Position numbers and translations under genes: made by a program
Shown: in pieces, positions 1-7,179 of the stretch
How the letters are laid out: the number at the start of each line of letters is the position of its first letter
Position numbering within the stretch: the first letter of the stretch is position 1
Assembly (NCBI GenBank): GCA_904420255.1
Contig: CAJFUT010000166.1
Location: forward strand, 1-9,559
Source: an uncultured Angelakisella sp.
GTDB lineage: Bacteria > Bacillota > Clostridia > Oscillospirales > Ruminococcaceae
Length of the DNA stretch: 9,559 nt
Direction: 5' to 3'
The notes under the pieces: generated by a model
Told to the model about the DNA's origin: nothing
What the model saw: only the letters and a program-made list of their open reading frames with translations
Databases searched by the model: none

Positions 1-1620
<1,620 letters not shown>

Positions 1621-1636
1621 TCCGGCCCCGCCGGAA

Positions 1637-1676
1637 AAAGCGCCCCCTTCCGCCGTTGTGCGGGAGGGGGCGCTTT
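1637..1676 (+). terminator. Rho-independent terminator of ftsH
   Basis: A 17-bp stem (1637-1653 with 1660-1676, one G-U pair) closes a 6-base loop, 16 bases after the ftsH stop. The stem begins with AAAGCGCCCCC and ends with GGGGGCGCTTT. Only three T residues follow, so the U-tract is short, but the stem is very stable. The rest of the gap up to the convergent terminator (1677-1824) shows no gene. Confidence 0.75.
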
Positions 1677-1824
1677 GCCGTGCCGCCGGCTCTGGTTCCA
1701 GGCCCCTGGTATGAGCGGATGGCTTCGGCCTGCATGGGACGCGGGCGGGGGCCTGATGCCGCATTGCTGCCCCGGGCCTTTTGTTCCGGGAAGGCCACGG
1801 CCTGGGGAGTTTCTCTCCTAGGGG

Positions 1825-1863
1825 CAAAAAAGGGCCTCCCCCGGGGAATAGGGGGAAGCCCTT
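1825..1863 (-). terminator. Rho-independent terminator of the isocitrate dehydrogenase gene
   Basis: Read on the minus strand, AAGGGC-TTCCCCC pairs with GGGGGAG-GCCCTT with one mismatch, and a run of six T residues follows immediately. It starts about 20 bases after the stop codon of the minus-strand gene, so it is a classical intrinsic terminator for that gene. Confidence 0.88.
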
Positions 1864-1884
1864 CGACAAGGAGGAAGGCAGATT

Positions 1885-3072
1885 TTACATGGCCTCGGTG
1901 GCCAGGGACGCTTTGTTTTCCATGGCGGAAAGGGTATAGATGACAAAGTTGGTGAAGGCCTCGGCGGTGACGCCGCGGTTATCCGAGGCGCAGCCGTATT
2001 TCTTGTCGGCGGCGCAGCGGTCCAGGGCCGCCTCCAGCAGGTCCGCCTTTTCCCCGAAGCCGATGTGGCGCAGCATCATGGCGCTGGCCCGCATCAGGCT
2101 GGTGGGGTTGGCGTAATGCCCCCGGCCGCTGGCCATCAGGTCCGGGGCGGAGCCGTGGATGGCCTCGAACATGGCGTACCGCTTGCCCAGGTTGGCGGTG
2201 CCGGCGGTGCCCAGGCCCCCCTGGAGCTCGGCGCCGATGTCGGTGATGATGTCGCCGTAGAGGTTGGGCAGCACAAAGACGCTGAGGCCCTTGACGTAGT
2301 TGTCGTTGATGAGCTTGGCGGCGCAGACGTCGATGAGCCGCTCATCCAGGGCGATGCCGGGGTAATCCTCCTTCACCCGGCGGCAGGCCGCCAGGAAGTT
2401 GCCGTCGGTGGTTTTGACGATGTTGGCCTTGGTCACCACGCAGACCCGGTCCTTGCCGTTCTGCTTGGCGTACTCGAAGGCGGCCCGGGCGATGCGCTCG
2501 GAGCCCTGGCGGGTTTCCACCACGAAGTCGATGGCCAGGTCGTCGGTGACCTGGATGCCCTTGCTGCCCCAGAGGTAGGCTCCCTCGATGTTTTCCCGGA
2601 AGAAGGCCCAGTCCACGTTCCGGGAGGGGATTTTCACCGGGCGCAGGTTGGCGAAAAGGTCCAGGGCCTTGCGGATGGTGAGGTTGGCGCTGGGCAGGTT
2701 GGGCAGGCCGTCCCCGGCCTGGGGGGTGGCGGTGGGGCCTTTGAGGAGGACGTGGCAGGCCTTGATCTCGGCCATGACGTCGTCGGGCACCGACTGCATC
2801 TTGGCCACCCGGTTCTCCAGGGTCAGGCCCTCGATCTCCCGCAGCTCCACCCGGTGGGAGGCGATCTCATCCTCCAGCAGATGGGAGAGGACCCGCTTGG
2901 TCTGTTCCATGATCACCGGGCCGATGCCGTCCCCGGCAGCCAGCCCCACCACGATGGTGTCCAGCTTGGAGTAATCCAGGAAATCCTCGGCAGCCTTCAT
3001 CTCCTCGATACGCTGCAGCTCCTGGGCGATCAGATCCTGGAGGTGGTTCAGGTAGGTGTAATCAGTGTTCAT
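1885..3072 (-). CDS. icd: Isocitrate dehydrogenase, probably NAD-dependent (isocitrate/isopropylmalate dehydrogenase family)
   Basis: Predicted to oxidise and decarboxylate isocitrate to 2-oxoglutarate, feeding glutamate synthesis. The 395-residue protein has the family pattern: GDGIG (47-51), LPSANLTIRKALDLF (126-140), ANLRPVK (141-147), RENIEGAY (159-166), the catalytic lysine in TKAN (Lys215), metal-binding Asp274 and Asp278 in YGDIITDIGAE, and HGSAPD (306-311). The S-x-N-x-x-x-R pattern (Ser128, Asn130, Arg134) is that of isocitrate rather than isopropylmalate enzymes. Asp311 replaces the Lys typical of NADP-dependent enzymes, which points to NAD. About 38 residues precede the fold, an N-terminal extension with a helical Gln/Glu-rich segment. 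The start is supported by AGGAGG at 3080-3085, seven bases upstream. It stands alone, convergent with ftsH, with its own terminator. Homoisocitrate dehydrogenase is a less likely alternative. Confidence 0.87.
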   Translation of the reverse strand: MNTDYTYLNHLQDLIAQELQRIEEMKAAEDFLDYSKLDTIVVGLAAGDGIGPVIMEQTKRVLSHLLEDEIASHRVELREIEGLTLENRVAKMQSVPDDVMAEIKACHVLLKGPTATPQAGDGLPNLPSANLTIRKALDLFANLRPVKIPSRNVDWAFFRENIEGAYLWGSKGIQVTDDLAIDFVVETRQGSERIARAAFEYAKQNGKDRVCVVTKANIVKTTDGNFLAACRRVKEDYPGIALDERLIDVCAAKLINDNYVKGLSVFVLPNLYGDIITDIGAELQGGLGTAGTANLGKRYAMFEAIHGSAPDLMASGRGHYANPTSLMRASAMMLRHIGFGEKADLLEAALDRCAADKKYGCASDNRGVTAEAFTNFVIYTLSAMENKASLATEAM

Positions 3073-3122
3073 GGCGGATCCTCCTTTGGGATGGGTGGAC
3101 TTTGAGAATTTTCCTATGCTTT

Positions 3123-3128
3123 ATTGTA
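3123..3128 (-). promoter_or_regulatory. Possible -10 hexamer for the isocitrate dehydrogenase gene
   Basis: On the minus strand TACAAT lies about 50 bases before the start codon, which would give a leader of roughly 43 bases. No convincing -35 hexamer is found 16-18 bases upstream, so the assignment is tentative. Confidence 0.3.
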
Positions 3129-3270
3129 AAACTTTCCAGCGGTAAAAGCTATTGACATAATTACAAAACATCCTGCAGCTAAAGGCGACAACTTTGTTTA
3201 AAATGAAGCGCGCCAATAAAATCATTCATAATATATCGGAAAACTGCGGGAATGTTCGGCTAAAAATGAA

Positions 3271-3286
3271 GGAAACATATGTTTTC
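3271..3286. repeat. Palindrome centred on CATATG (possible operator)
   Basis: GGAAACAT-ATGTTTTC is a 16-bp palindrome with a single mismatched pair. It lies about 200 bases upstream of the isocitrate dehydrogenase start and about 85 bases beyond the feoB terminator. It could be a dimeric regulator's site, but palindromes of this size also arise by chance in AT-rich DNA. Confidence 0.35.
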
Positions 3287-3353
3287 ATTCAATGTGCGCG
3301 GACGGAATGCAGGAACAAAATAAATTTCTTCAACAGATGGGCGTTCCTCCGGA

Positions 3354-3382
3354 CAGAGAAGAAGGCGGCCTCCGCGGCCGCC
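3354..3382 (-). terminator. Rho-independent terminator of feoB
   Basis: On the minus strand GGCGGCC pairs with GGCCGCC around a 5-base loop (3364-3382), followed by TTCTTCTCT. It lies 25 bases after the feoB stop codon and shows that the 3' end of the original feoB transcription unit is still in place. Confidence 0.65.
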
Positions 3383-3406
3383 CCCCGGGAGCACCCCCGC
3401 CGGCCC

Positions 3407-4138
3407 CTAGGCCAGGCCCAGGAGCCGGACGGCGGCGGTGAACAGGAGGCAGAGGAGCATCCCGGCGGCGGTGGGGATCAGCGCCGCCAGGGCGGTCCAC
3501 CGGAGGCTCCCGGTTTCCTTGCGGATGGTGAGGCAGGTGGTGGAGCAGGGCCAGTGCATCAGGGAAAAAAGGATCACCGACACGGCGGTGGCCCAGGTCC
3601 AGCCGTTTTGGACCAGAAGGGCCCGGAGCTGGGCGGTGCTTTCCATTTCCAGGATGCTCCCCGCCGAAAGGTAGGCCATGATGATGATGGGGAGGACGAT
3701 CTCGTTGGCGGGGAAGCCCAGGATGAAGGCCAGGAGGATCACCCCGTCCATCCCCAGCAGCCGCCCCAGGGGGTCCAGGAGGCCGGCGCAGCGCTGGAGC
3801 AGGGTAGCGTCCCCCAGGGTGACATTGGCCATGAGCCAGATCACCAGCCCCGCAGGGGCCGCCACCGCCGCGGCCCTCCCCAGGACAAAGAGGGTGCGGT
3901 CCAGGATGGAGCGCACCAGCACCCTGCCCACCTGGGGCCTGCGGTAGGGGGGCAGTTCCAGGGCAAAGGCGGAGGGCATCCCCCGGAGCAGGGTGGCGGA
4001 AAGGAGCCGGGAAACCAGCAGGGTGGCGGCGACCCCCAGCAGGATCACCCCGGTGAGGGCGGCCGCCGCCAGGAGGGAGGGCCAGAACCCCTCCCCAGGG
4101 ATGAAAAAGAGGGAGATCATCAGGATCAGCGTCGGGAA
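3407..4138 (-). pseudogene. feoB: 3' part of feoB (ferrous iron transport protein B), cut by a serine recombinase gene
   Basis: FeoB is a membrane Fe(II) transporter with an N-terminal G domain and a C-terminal membrane domain. Only about 243 C-terminal codons are present. Recognisable parts are FPTLILMISLFF at the broken end, ELPPYRRP, ILGFPANEIVLPIIIMAYLSAG, HWPCSTTCLTIRKETGS and a final hydrophobic helix ending in RLLGLA; about six membrane segments are expected. The G domain and the first part of the membrane domain are absent. Upstream of Phe (4138) the frame stays open to 4597, but this is only a shadow of the recombinase gene on the same strand. No ribosome binding site precedes the first internal ATG (4118-4120), so the fragment is probably not translated as a working protein. 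Its terminator at 3354-3382 is intact. The 5' part of feoB is not found elsewhere in the window. Confidence 0.85.
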
Positions 4139-4141
4139 AGC
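4126..4141. other. Element-feoB junction (likely attachment site)
   Basis: On the minus strand the recombinase frame reads ...GAG GGG CTT TCC CGA CGC TGA, while the feoB frame reads GCT TTC CCG ACG CTG ATC (A-F-P-T-L-I) over the same bases. FeoB similarity begins at the F-P-T-L-I codons, so the crossover must lie at or just beside this stretch. The exact core cannot be fixed without the empty site. Confidence 0.6.
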
Positions 4142-5754
4142 CCCTCCCGGGGAAGGGAAACTTTTTCCGCCGGCTTTCCGTCCCCCCGGACCAGGAGGCG
4201 GAGGCGCCCCCGCCGCCAGACGGCCCGCTCCACCAGCAGCCCCGCCAGCTCCCGCCGCTCCCGGGGGTCCAGCAGGGGGAGGGCCTCCCGGAGGGAGGCG
4301 GGCAGCGCCGGGCCGGTTTCCCCGCCTTCCCCCGCCCCGGCGGGCTCTTTCTCCAGCCGGGCCATTTCCTGTTCCAGCTCCTCCATCCTGGCCCCGATGC
4401 GCCGCGCTACCGGGGCGCTGCCCCCGGCGGCCGCCAGGGCCGCCAGAAGGCCCTCCATTTCCCGGCGCTTTTTTTCCAGCAGCCCCTGCCGGGAGGCTGG
4501 GAGCCCGGCCCTGGCCTCCAGCCGGCCCGCAAGCCCCTCCAAAAGGGGGAGGGCCTCGGGCAGCTCCTCCGGCAGCCGGGCCAGGAGGGCCTCCCACATC
4601 GCCTGGTCGGCCCGGGGGCCGTTGAGGTTCCGGCAGCCGCAGGAGCCGGGGTGCCGGAGCTTGGCGGAACAGATATAGTCAAAGACCGCCGGGCTGCCGC
4701 TGCGGCGCTTGGCGGTCATGGGGGCGCCGCACTCCCCGCAGAAGATCCGGCCGGACAGGAGGGAGCCGCCCAGGTTCCGGGGGACGGGGGAGGGATTGCT
4801 TTCCGCCCGCTGGGCCAGGAGCCGCTGGACCGCGATCCAGTCGGCCCCGCTGACCACGGCGGGGTGGAGCCCCGGGGCCACAATCCATCGGGAGGGGTCG
4901 AAGCGGGATTCCCCTTTCCCGCCGCCCCGCTTGTTGTAGGCCGCCAGCCCCCGGACGGAGGAGCATTCCTCCGGGGAAAAGCAGACCTCCGCCCCCAGGC
5001 CCAGGAGGTATTCCCGGGCGTCGGTGTCGGCGGCGCAGTAGACGGGGTTGCGGAGGATATCCTTGACCCCGGGGAGGGAGTAGGGCCTGCCGCTGCGGTT
5101 TTTCACCCCGGCCCCCTCCAGCCAGAGGGCCGTCCCCCGGAGGGAGCCCAGTTCCAGGTACTTGCGGAAAAGGGCCGCCACCGTTTCCAGCTCCCCGGGC
5201 TCCGGCGCCAGCCGGAAGAAGGTCCGGGTCCCTCCGCCGGGGCCGGGTTCCTGCTGGGGCTGGCTGCGGTAGCCGGTGGGGGCGGGCCCGCCCAGCCACC
5301 GGCCGCTCCGGGAGAGCATCCGCATATTGTCCCGGACCCGCTGGGCGATGGTTTCCCGCTCCAGCTGGGCAAAGACGCTGGCGATGTACATCATGGCCTT
5401 CCCCATGGGGGTGGCGGTGTCAAACTGCTCCCGGACGCAGATGAGGGACACCCCCCGCTCCATCAGCTCCTCCGCCAGGGGGGCGAAATCCCCCACCCGC
5501 CGGCTGATGCGGTCCAGCCGGTAGCAGACGATGGCGGAAAGCTCCCCCGCCCGGGCCCGGGCCAGCATCCGCTGGAACTGGGGCCGCTCCAGGTCCCGGC
5601 CGGAGAAGCCCTCGTCCTCGTAGACCAGGATCTCCGCCTCCTCCCCTCCGGGGATCCGCTCCCGGATATAGCGGCGGCACATTTCCACCTGGTTTTCCAC
5701 CGAGTCCCCCCGGCCGGTGCTCACCGATTTGCGGCTGTAGACGGCGATTTTCAT
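4126..5754 (-). CDS. Large serine recombinase (site-specific integrase)
   Basis: A 542-residue integrase of the large serine recombinase family, which joins and separates attachment sites through a covalent phosphoserine link. The N-terminal resolvase domain (about 1-150) has Y-S-R-K-S with catalytic Ser10, SVENQ, DEGFSGRDLERPQFQRML, YRLDRISRR and the GKAMMYIASVFAQLERE segment. The recombinase domain follows (GYR to NPVYCAAD and SRWIVAPGLHPAVVS). A zinc ribbon has Cys339, Cys342, Cys362 and Cys372. A charged coiled coil covers about 400-470. All parts expected of an active enzyme are present. The start ATG (5752-5754) has an AAGGGGG ribosome binding site 7 bases upstream, buried in a hairpin. 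The 3' end runs directly into feoB sequence, marking one end of an integrated element. No phage structural or conjugation genes are visible, so the element type is open. Confidence 0.95.
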   Translation of the reverse strand: MKIAVYSRKSVSTGRGDSVENQVEMCRRYIRERIPGGEEAEILVYEDEGFSGRDLERPQFQRMLARARAGELSAIVCYRLDRISRRVGDFAPLAEELMERGVSLICVREQFDTATPMGKAMMYIASVFAQLERETIAQRVRDNMRMLSRSGRWLGGPAPTGYRSQPQQEPGPGGGTRTFFRLAPEPGELETVAALFRKYLELGSLRGTALWLEGAGVKNRSGRPYSLPGVKDILRNPVYCAADTDAREYLLGLGAEVCFSPEECSSVRGLAAYNKRGGGKGESRFDPSRWIVAPGLHPAVVSGADWIAVQRLLAQRAESNPSPVPRNLGGSLLSGRIFCGECGAPMTAKRRSGSPAVFDYICSAKLRHPGSCGCRNLNGPRADQAMWEALLARLPEELPEALPLLEGLAGRLEARAGLPASRQGLLEKKRREMEGLLAALAAAGGSAPVARRIGARMEELEQEMARLEKEPAGAGEGGETGPALPASLREALPLLDPRERRELAGLLVERAVWRRGRLRLLVRGDGKPAEKVSLPREGLSRR

Positions 5755-5756
5755 GG

Positions 5757-5794
5757 CCCTTCCCCCTTCTGGTTATGAAGTATGGGGAAGGGGG
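5757..5794 (-). promoter_or_regulatory. Hairpin covering the recombinase ribosome binding site
   Basis: In the recombinase messenger, CCCUUCCCC (complement of 5784-5792) can pair perfectly over 9 bp with GGGGAAGGG (complement of 5757-5765). An alternative register, CCCCCUUC with GAAGGGGG, also covers the same site. The purine-rich arm is the ribosome binding site immediately before the start codon, so translation may be held low by structure. Confidence 0.5.
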
Positions 5795-5824
5795 CGTGGA
5801 TATTCCCGGCCGCCGCATAGGACG

Positions 5825-5857
5825 GCCTCCCCGGGCCATAGGCTGTGCCGGGGAGGC
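5825..5857 (+). promoter_or_regulatory. Hairpin covering the ribosome binding site of the small gene
   Basis: GCCTCCCCGG (5825-5834) pairs perfectly with CCGGGGAGGC (5848-5857) around a 13-base loop. The right arm contains GGGGAGG, the ribosome binding site of the ATG at 5864. The arrangement mirrors the hairpin in front of the divergent recombinase gene. Confidence 0.5.
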
Positions 5858-5863
5858 GATGAC

Positions 5864-6067
5864 ATGAAGCGGGACCCCATAGAGGCCCTGGAAATCGAGG
5901 AAGCGCCCCTGCCGCCGGGGGAGCCCCTTTCCCTCCGGCTGGCCCGGTGGTATGTCCGGCTGGTGGAGCGGCGGCTGGAGGAATCGGAACTCTCCCCGGC
6001 GGGGCGGGCGGAGGCAGCGGCGGCCCTGGCGGAGCGGCTCCGGATGGCGGAAAAGGGGAGAAGGTAA
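5864..6067 (+). CDS. Small hypothetical protein (67 residues)
   Basis: I do not recognise this protein. The ATG at 5864 follows GGGGAGG by seven bases. The product is highly charged (many Glu and Arg), begins MKRDPIEALEIEE, has a Pro-rich turn (PLPPGEP), an amphipathic segment LARWYVRLVERRLEE and a second helix rich in Ala and Arg after ELSPAGRAEA. No signal peptide, membrane segment or cysteine is present. It is transcribed away from the recombinase gene and is followed by a bidirectional terminator at 6157-6198. Its place next to the integrase would fit a small element-encoded protein, such as a directionality factor, but nothing in the sequence shows this; it could also be a chromosomal gene. 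An upstream in-frame extension exists but has no ribosome binding site. Confidence 0.55.
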   Translation: MKRDPIEALEIEEAPLPPGEPLSLRLARWYVRLVERRLEESELSPAGRAEAAAALAERLRMAEKGRR

Positions 6068-6156
6068 AACCGGATGGGAAAACCGGATGGGCCGGCGGCG
6101 CGCCGGGAGGGAAGCCGGAGGCGGCGCACAGCCGTTCCGCCGTGCTTTCGCATAAC

Positions 6157-6198
6157 AAAAAGCGGGGTACAGCGCAGGGCGCCGTACTCCGCTTTTTT
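6157..6198. terminator. Bidirectional rho-independent terminator
   Basis: AAAAAGCGGGGTAC pairs with GTACTCCGCTTTTT (one G-U pair), and an inner GCGC/GCGC helix caps the stem. Six T residues end the plus strand and five T residues end the minus strand. It serves the small gene on the left and the lipoprotein gene on the right, whose stop codon is only about 15 bases away. Confidence 0.88.
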
Positions 6199-6212
6199 GC
6201 AGGGTCAGGGGA

Positions 6213-6893
6213 TCAGTCGTCCCAGCCCATCAGCTCCAGGGCGTTTTCCAGCAGGTCCATCTGCCAGTCCAGCTCCTCGGACCGGGAAACCAGGTCGGTC
6301 TGCTGGGTCACAAAGGTCTGGCGGTCGATTTCGCCGGTGAGATACTGAAGCTCCAGCCGGTCCTCCTCCAGCTCCAGGGAGTCCTCCTGCTGCTCCAGCT
6401 CCCGAAGCTGGGAAAGCAGCTCCTCCAGGGTGCCGGTGGGAAGGTCGGTCTGGGGCCGCAGCTGGCGGAGCTGGATTTCCAGCTCATTTTCCCGCAGCTC
6501 CAGCTCCCGCTCCTGGCTGGCAAGGTCCGCCATCCGGGTCTGGAAATCCGCCTGGGCCACCTGGCCGATGCGGAAATCCGCCTCCAGCAGCTCCTCGTCC
6601 AGGTCCAGGGCGTCCAGCTCCGCCTTGACGCTGTAAAGCTCCGCGGCGGTGTCGTCAAGGCTTTCCGGCAGGGGCTCGCTCTGGGCGGCGGCGCTCCCGG
6701 AGGAGGCGCTTTCGGAGGAGGCCGGGGCGGATTCCCCGGAGGACGGGGCGGCGGAGGAGCTCTGGGCGGGCTCCGAGGAAATCTCCTGGGTCATGTGGCT
6801 GGAGGAGGAGGACTGGGGGGCGGTGGCGCAGCCGGCCAGCAGAAGGGCGGCGGCCAGGAGAGGGGCGGAAAATTTCAGCATGGATTTCATCAT
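6213..6893 (-). CDS. Lipoprotein with Ser-rich linker and duplicated coiled-coil unit
   Basis: A 226-residue predicted lipoprotein of unknown function. The signal peptide (MMKSMLK, then a hydrophobic core) ends in the lipobox L-A-G-C with Cys22 as the lipidation site, placing the protein on the outer face of the membrane. Residues 28-75 are a Ser/Ala/Pro-rich linker. The remainder is Glu/Leu-rich and should form coiled coil. Two units, about 94-145 and 171-222, align without gaps at an offset of 77 residues, sharing D-x-L-x-L, G110/G187, F117/F194, DL, S, EL and LE positions. The first ATG is preferred because AAGGAG (6903-6908) lies 9 bases upstream. The gene is divergent from a two-component system and has two promoters of the same repeat design as that of the regulator, so it is probably a target of it. 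It may act as an envelope sensor or structural partner of the kinase; this is inference. Confidence 0.85.
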   Translation of the reverse strand: MMKSMLKFSAPLLAAALLLAGCATAPQSSSSSHMTQEISSEPAQSSSAAPSSGESAPASSESASSGSAAAQSEPLPESLDDTAAELYSVKAELDALDLDEELLEADFRIGQVAQADFQTRMADLASQERELELRENELEIQLRQLRPQTDLPTGTLEELLSQLRELEQQEDSLELEEDRLELQYLTGEIDRQTFVTQQTDLVSRSEELDWQMDLLENALELMGWDD

Positions 6894-6952
6894 GGTGGTC
6901 AGCTCCTTTGTAAAGTTCGGGTTGGCGCCGGGGCGCTTGTTTTTTCCTGATG

Positions 6953-6967
6953 CTGCTATGATAGCAG
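6953..6967. repeat. Perfect 15-bp palindrome over the lipoprotein -10 region
   Basis: CTGCTAT-G-ATAGCAG is a perfect 7-bp inverted repeat around one base. It contains the TATCAT hexamer (6958-6963) of the promoter nearest the lipoprotein gene. It may be an operator, or simply a by-product of the -10 sequence and the shared AGCAGCA/ACAGCA start region. Confidence 0.45.
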
Positions 6968-6991
6968 AAAAAGATGAAAATAAAATGAGAA
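6958..6991 (-). promoter_or_regulatory. Lipoprotein promoter 1: direct-repeat site plus -10
   Basis: On the minus strand TTCTCAT-TTTA-TTTTCAT (6974-6991) is a tandem repeat of 11-bp period. Exactly 10 bases after it comes the -10 hexamer TATCAT (6958-6963). No separate -35 hexamer is present; the repeat lies where the -35 would be, as in PhoB/OmpR-type activated promoters. The leader would be about 58 bases. Confidence 0.62.
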
Positions 6992-7063
6992 CCGGCGGGG
7001 GATGGGCGAGAGAGCCGTTATACGCCCCCCGGGGCGGGAAGTCCGGCGTGCCCGGCTGTTTTC

Positions 7064-7097
7064 AGTATACCAGCGAAAAATGAAAAGGAAAGGAGAA
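7064..7097 (-). promoter_or_regulatory. Lipoprotein promoter 2 (distal): direct-repeat site plus -10
   Basis: On the minus strand TTCTCCT-TTCC-TTTTCAT (7080-7097) is followed, exactly 10 bases later, by TATACT (7064-7069). The design equals that of promoter 1. It points to the lipoprotein gene with a leader of roughly 165 bases that passes through promoter 1. Confidence 0.55.
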
Positions 7098-7109
7098 CGG
7101 GACAGGTTG

Positions 7110-7143
7110 TTTTAATTTCCTTTTCATGTTACCTTAGTATTAT
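7110..7143 (+). promoter_or_regulatory. Response regulator promoter: direct-repeat site plus -10
   Basis: TTTTAAT-TTCC-TTTTCAT (7110-7127) has the same 11-bp period and is followed, exactly 10 bases later, by TATTAT (7138-7143). The repeat takes the place of a -35 element, which suggests autoregulation by the response regulator encoded 37 bases further on. The 12 bases at 7116-7127 form a perfect inverted repeat with 7080-7091 in the neighbouring opposite site. Confidence 0.62.
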
Positions 7144-7179
7144 AACAGCAGACGCTGAAGATGCAAGGGGGTATGAGAA

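Larger units (their letters stand above)
3088..3363. other. AT-rich intergenic region without a recognised gene
   Basis: This stretch separates the isocitrate dehydrogenase gene from the feoB remnant and is clearly richer in A and T than anything around it. It must hold the promoter of the former gene. It also contains an imperfect palindrome at 3271-3286. No convincing coding frame or structured RNA was seen. Confidence 0.6.

Noticed and set aside
2065..3105. Long plus-strand open frame opposite the isocitrate dehydrogenase gene
   Set aside because: Its translation is Gly/Val/Asp-rich without any family motif, as expected for the complement of a GC-rich gene; the minus-strand frame has all dehydrogenase motifs.
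3153..3158. Perfect TTGACA on the plus strand
   Set aside because: No -10 hexamer lies 15-19 bases downstream and no plus-strand gene follows.
4139..4597. N-terminal extension of the feoB frame into the element
   Set aside because: This stretch is the recombinase gene read in another frame, Gly/Pro-rich and without similarity to FeoB, so it is not part of the transporter.
3194..4678. Plus-strand open frame of 494 codons across the feoB fragment
   Set aside because: Most of its product is Gly/Glu/Arg repeats typical of antisense GC-rich frames, and it crosses the feoB terminator and the element junction.
4651..5778. Long plus-strand open frame opposite the recombinase gene
   Set aside because: Low-complexity Gly/Pro/Ala product, no ribosome binding site, and the opposite strand encodes a clear serine recombinase.
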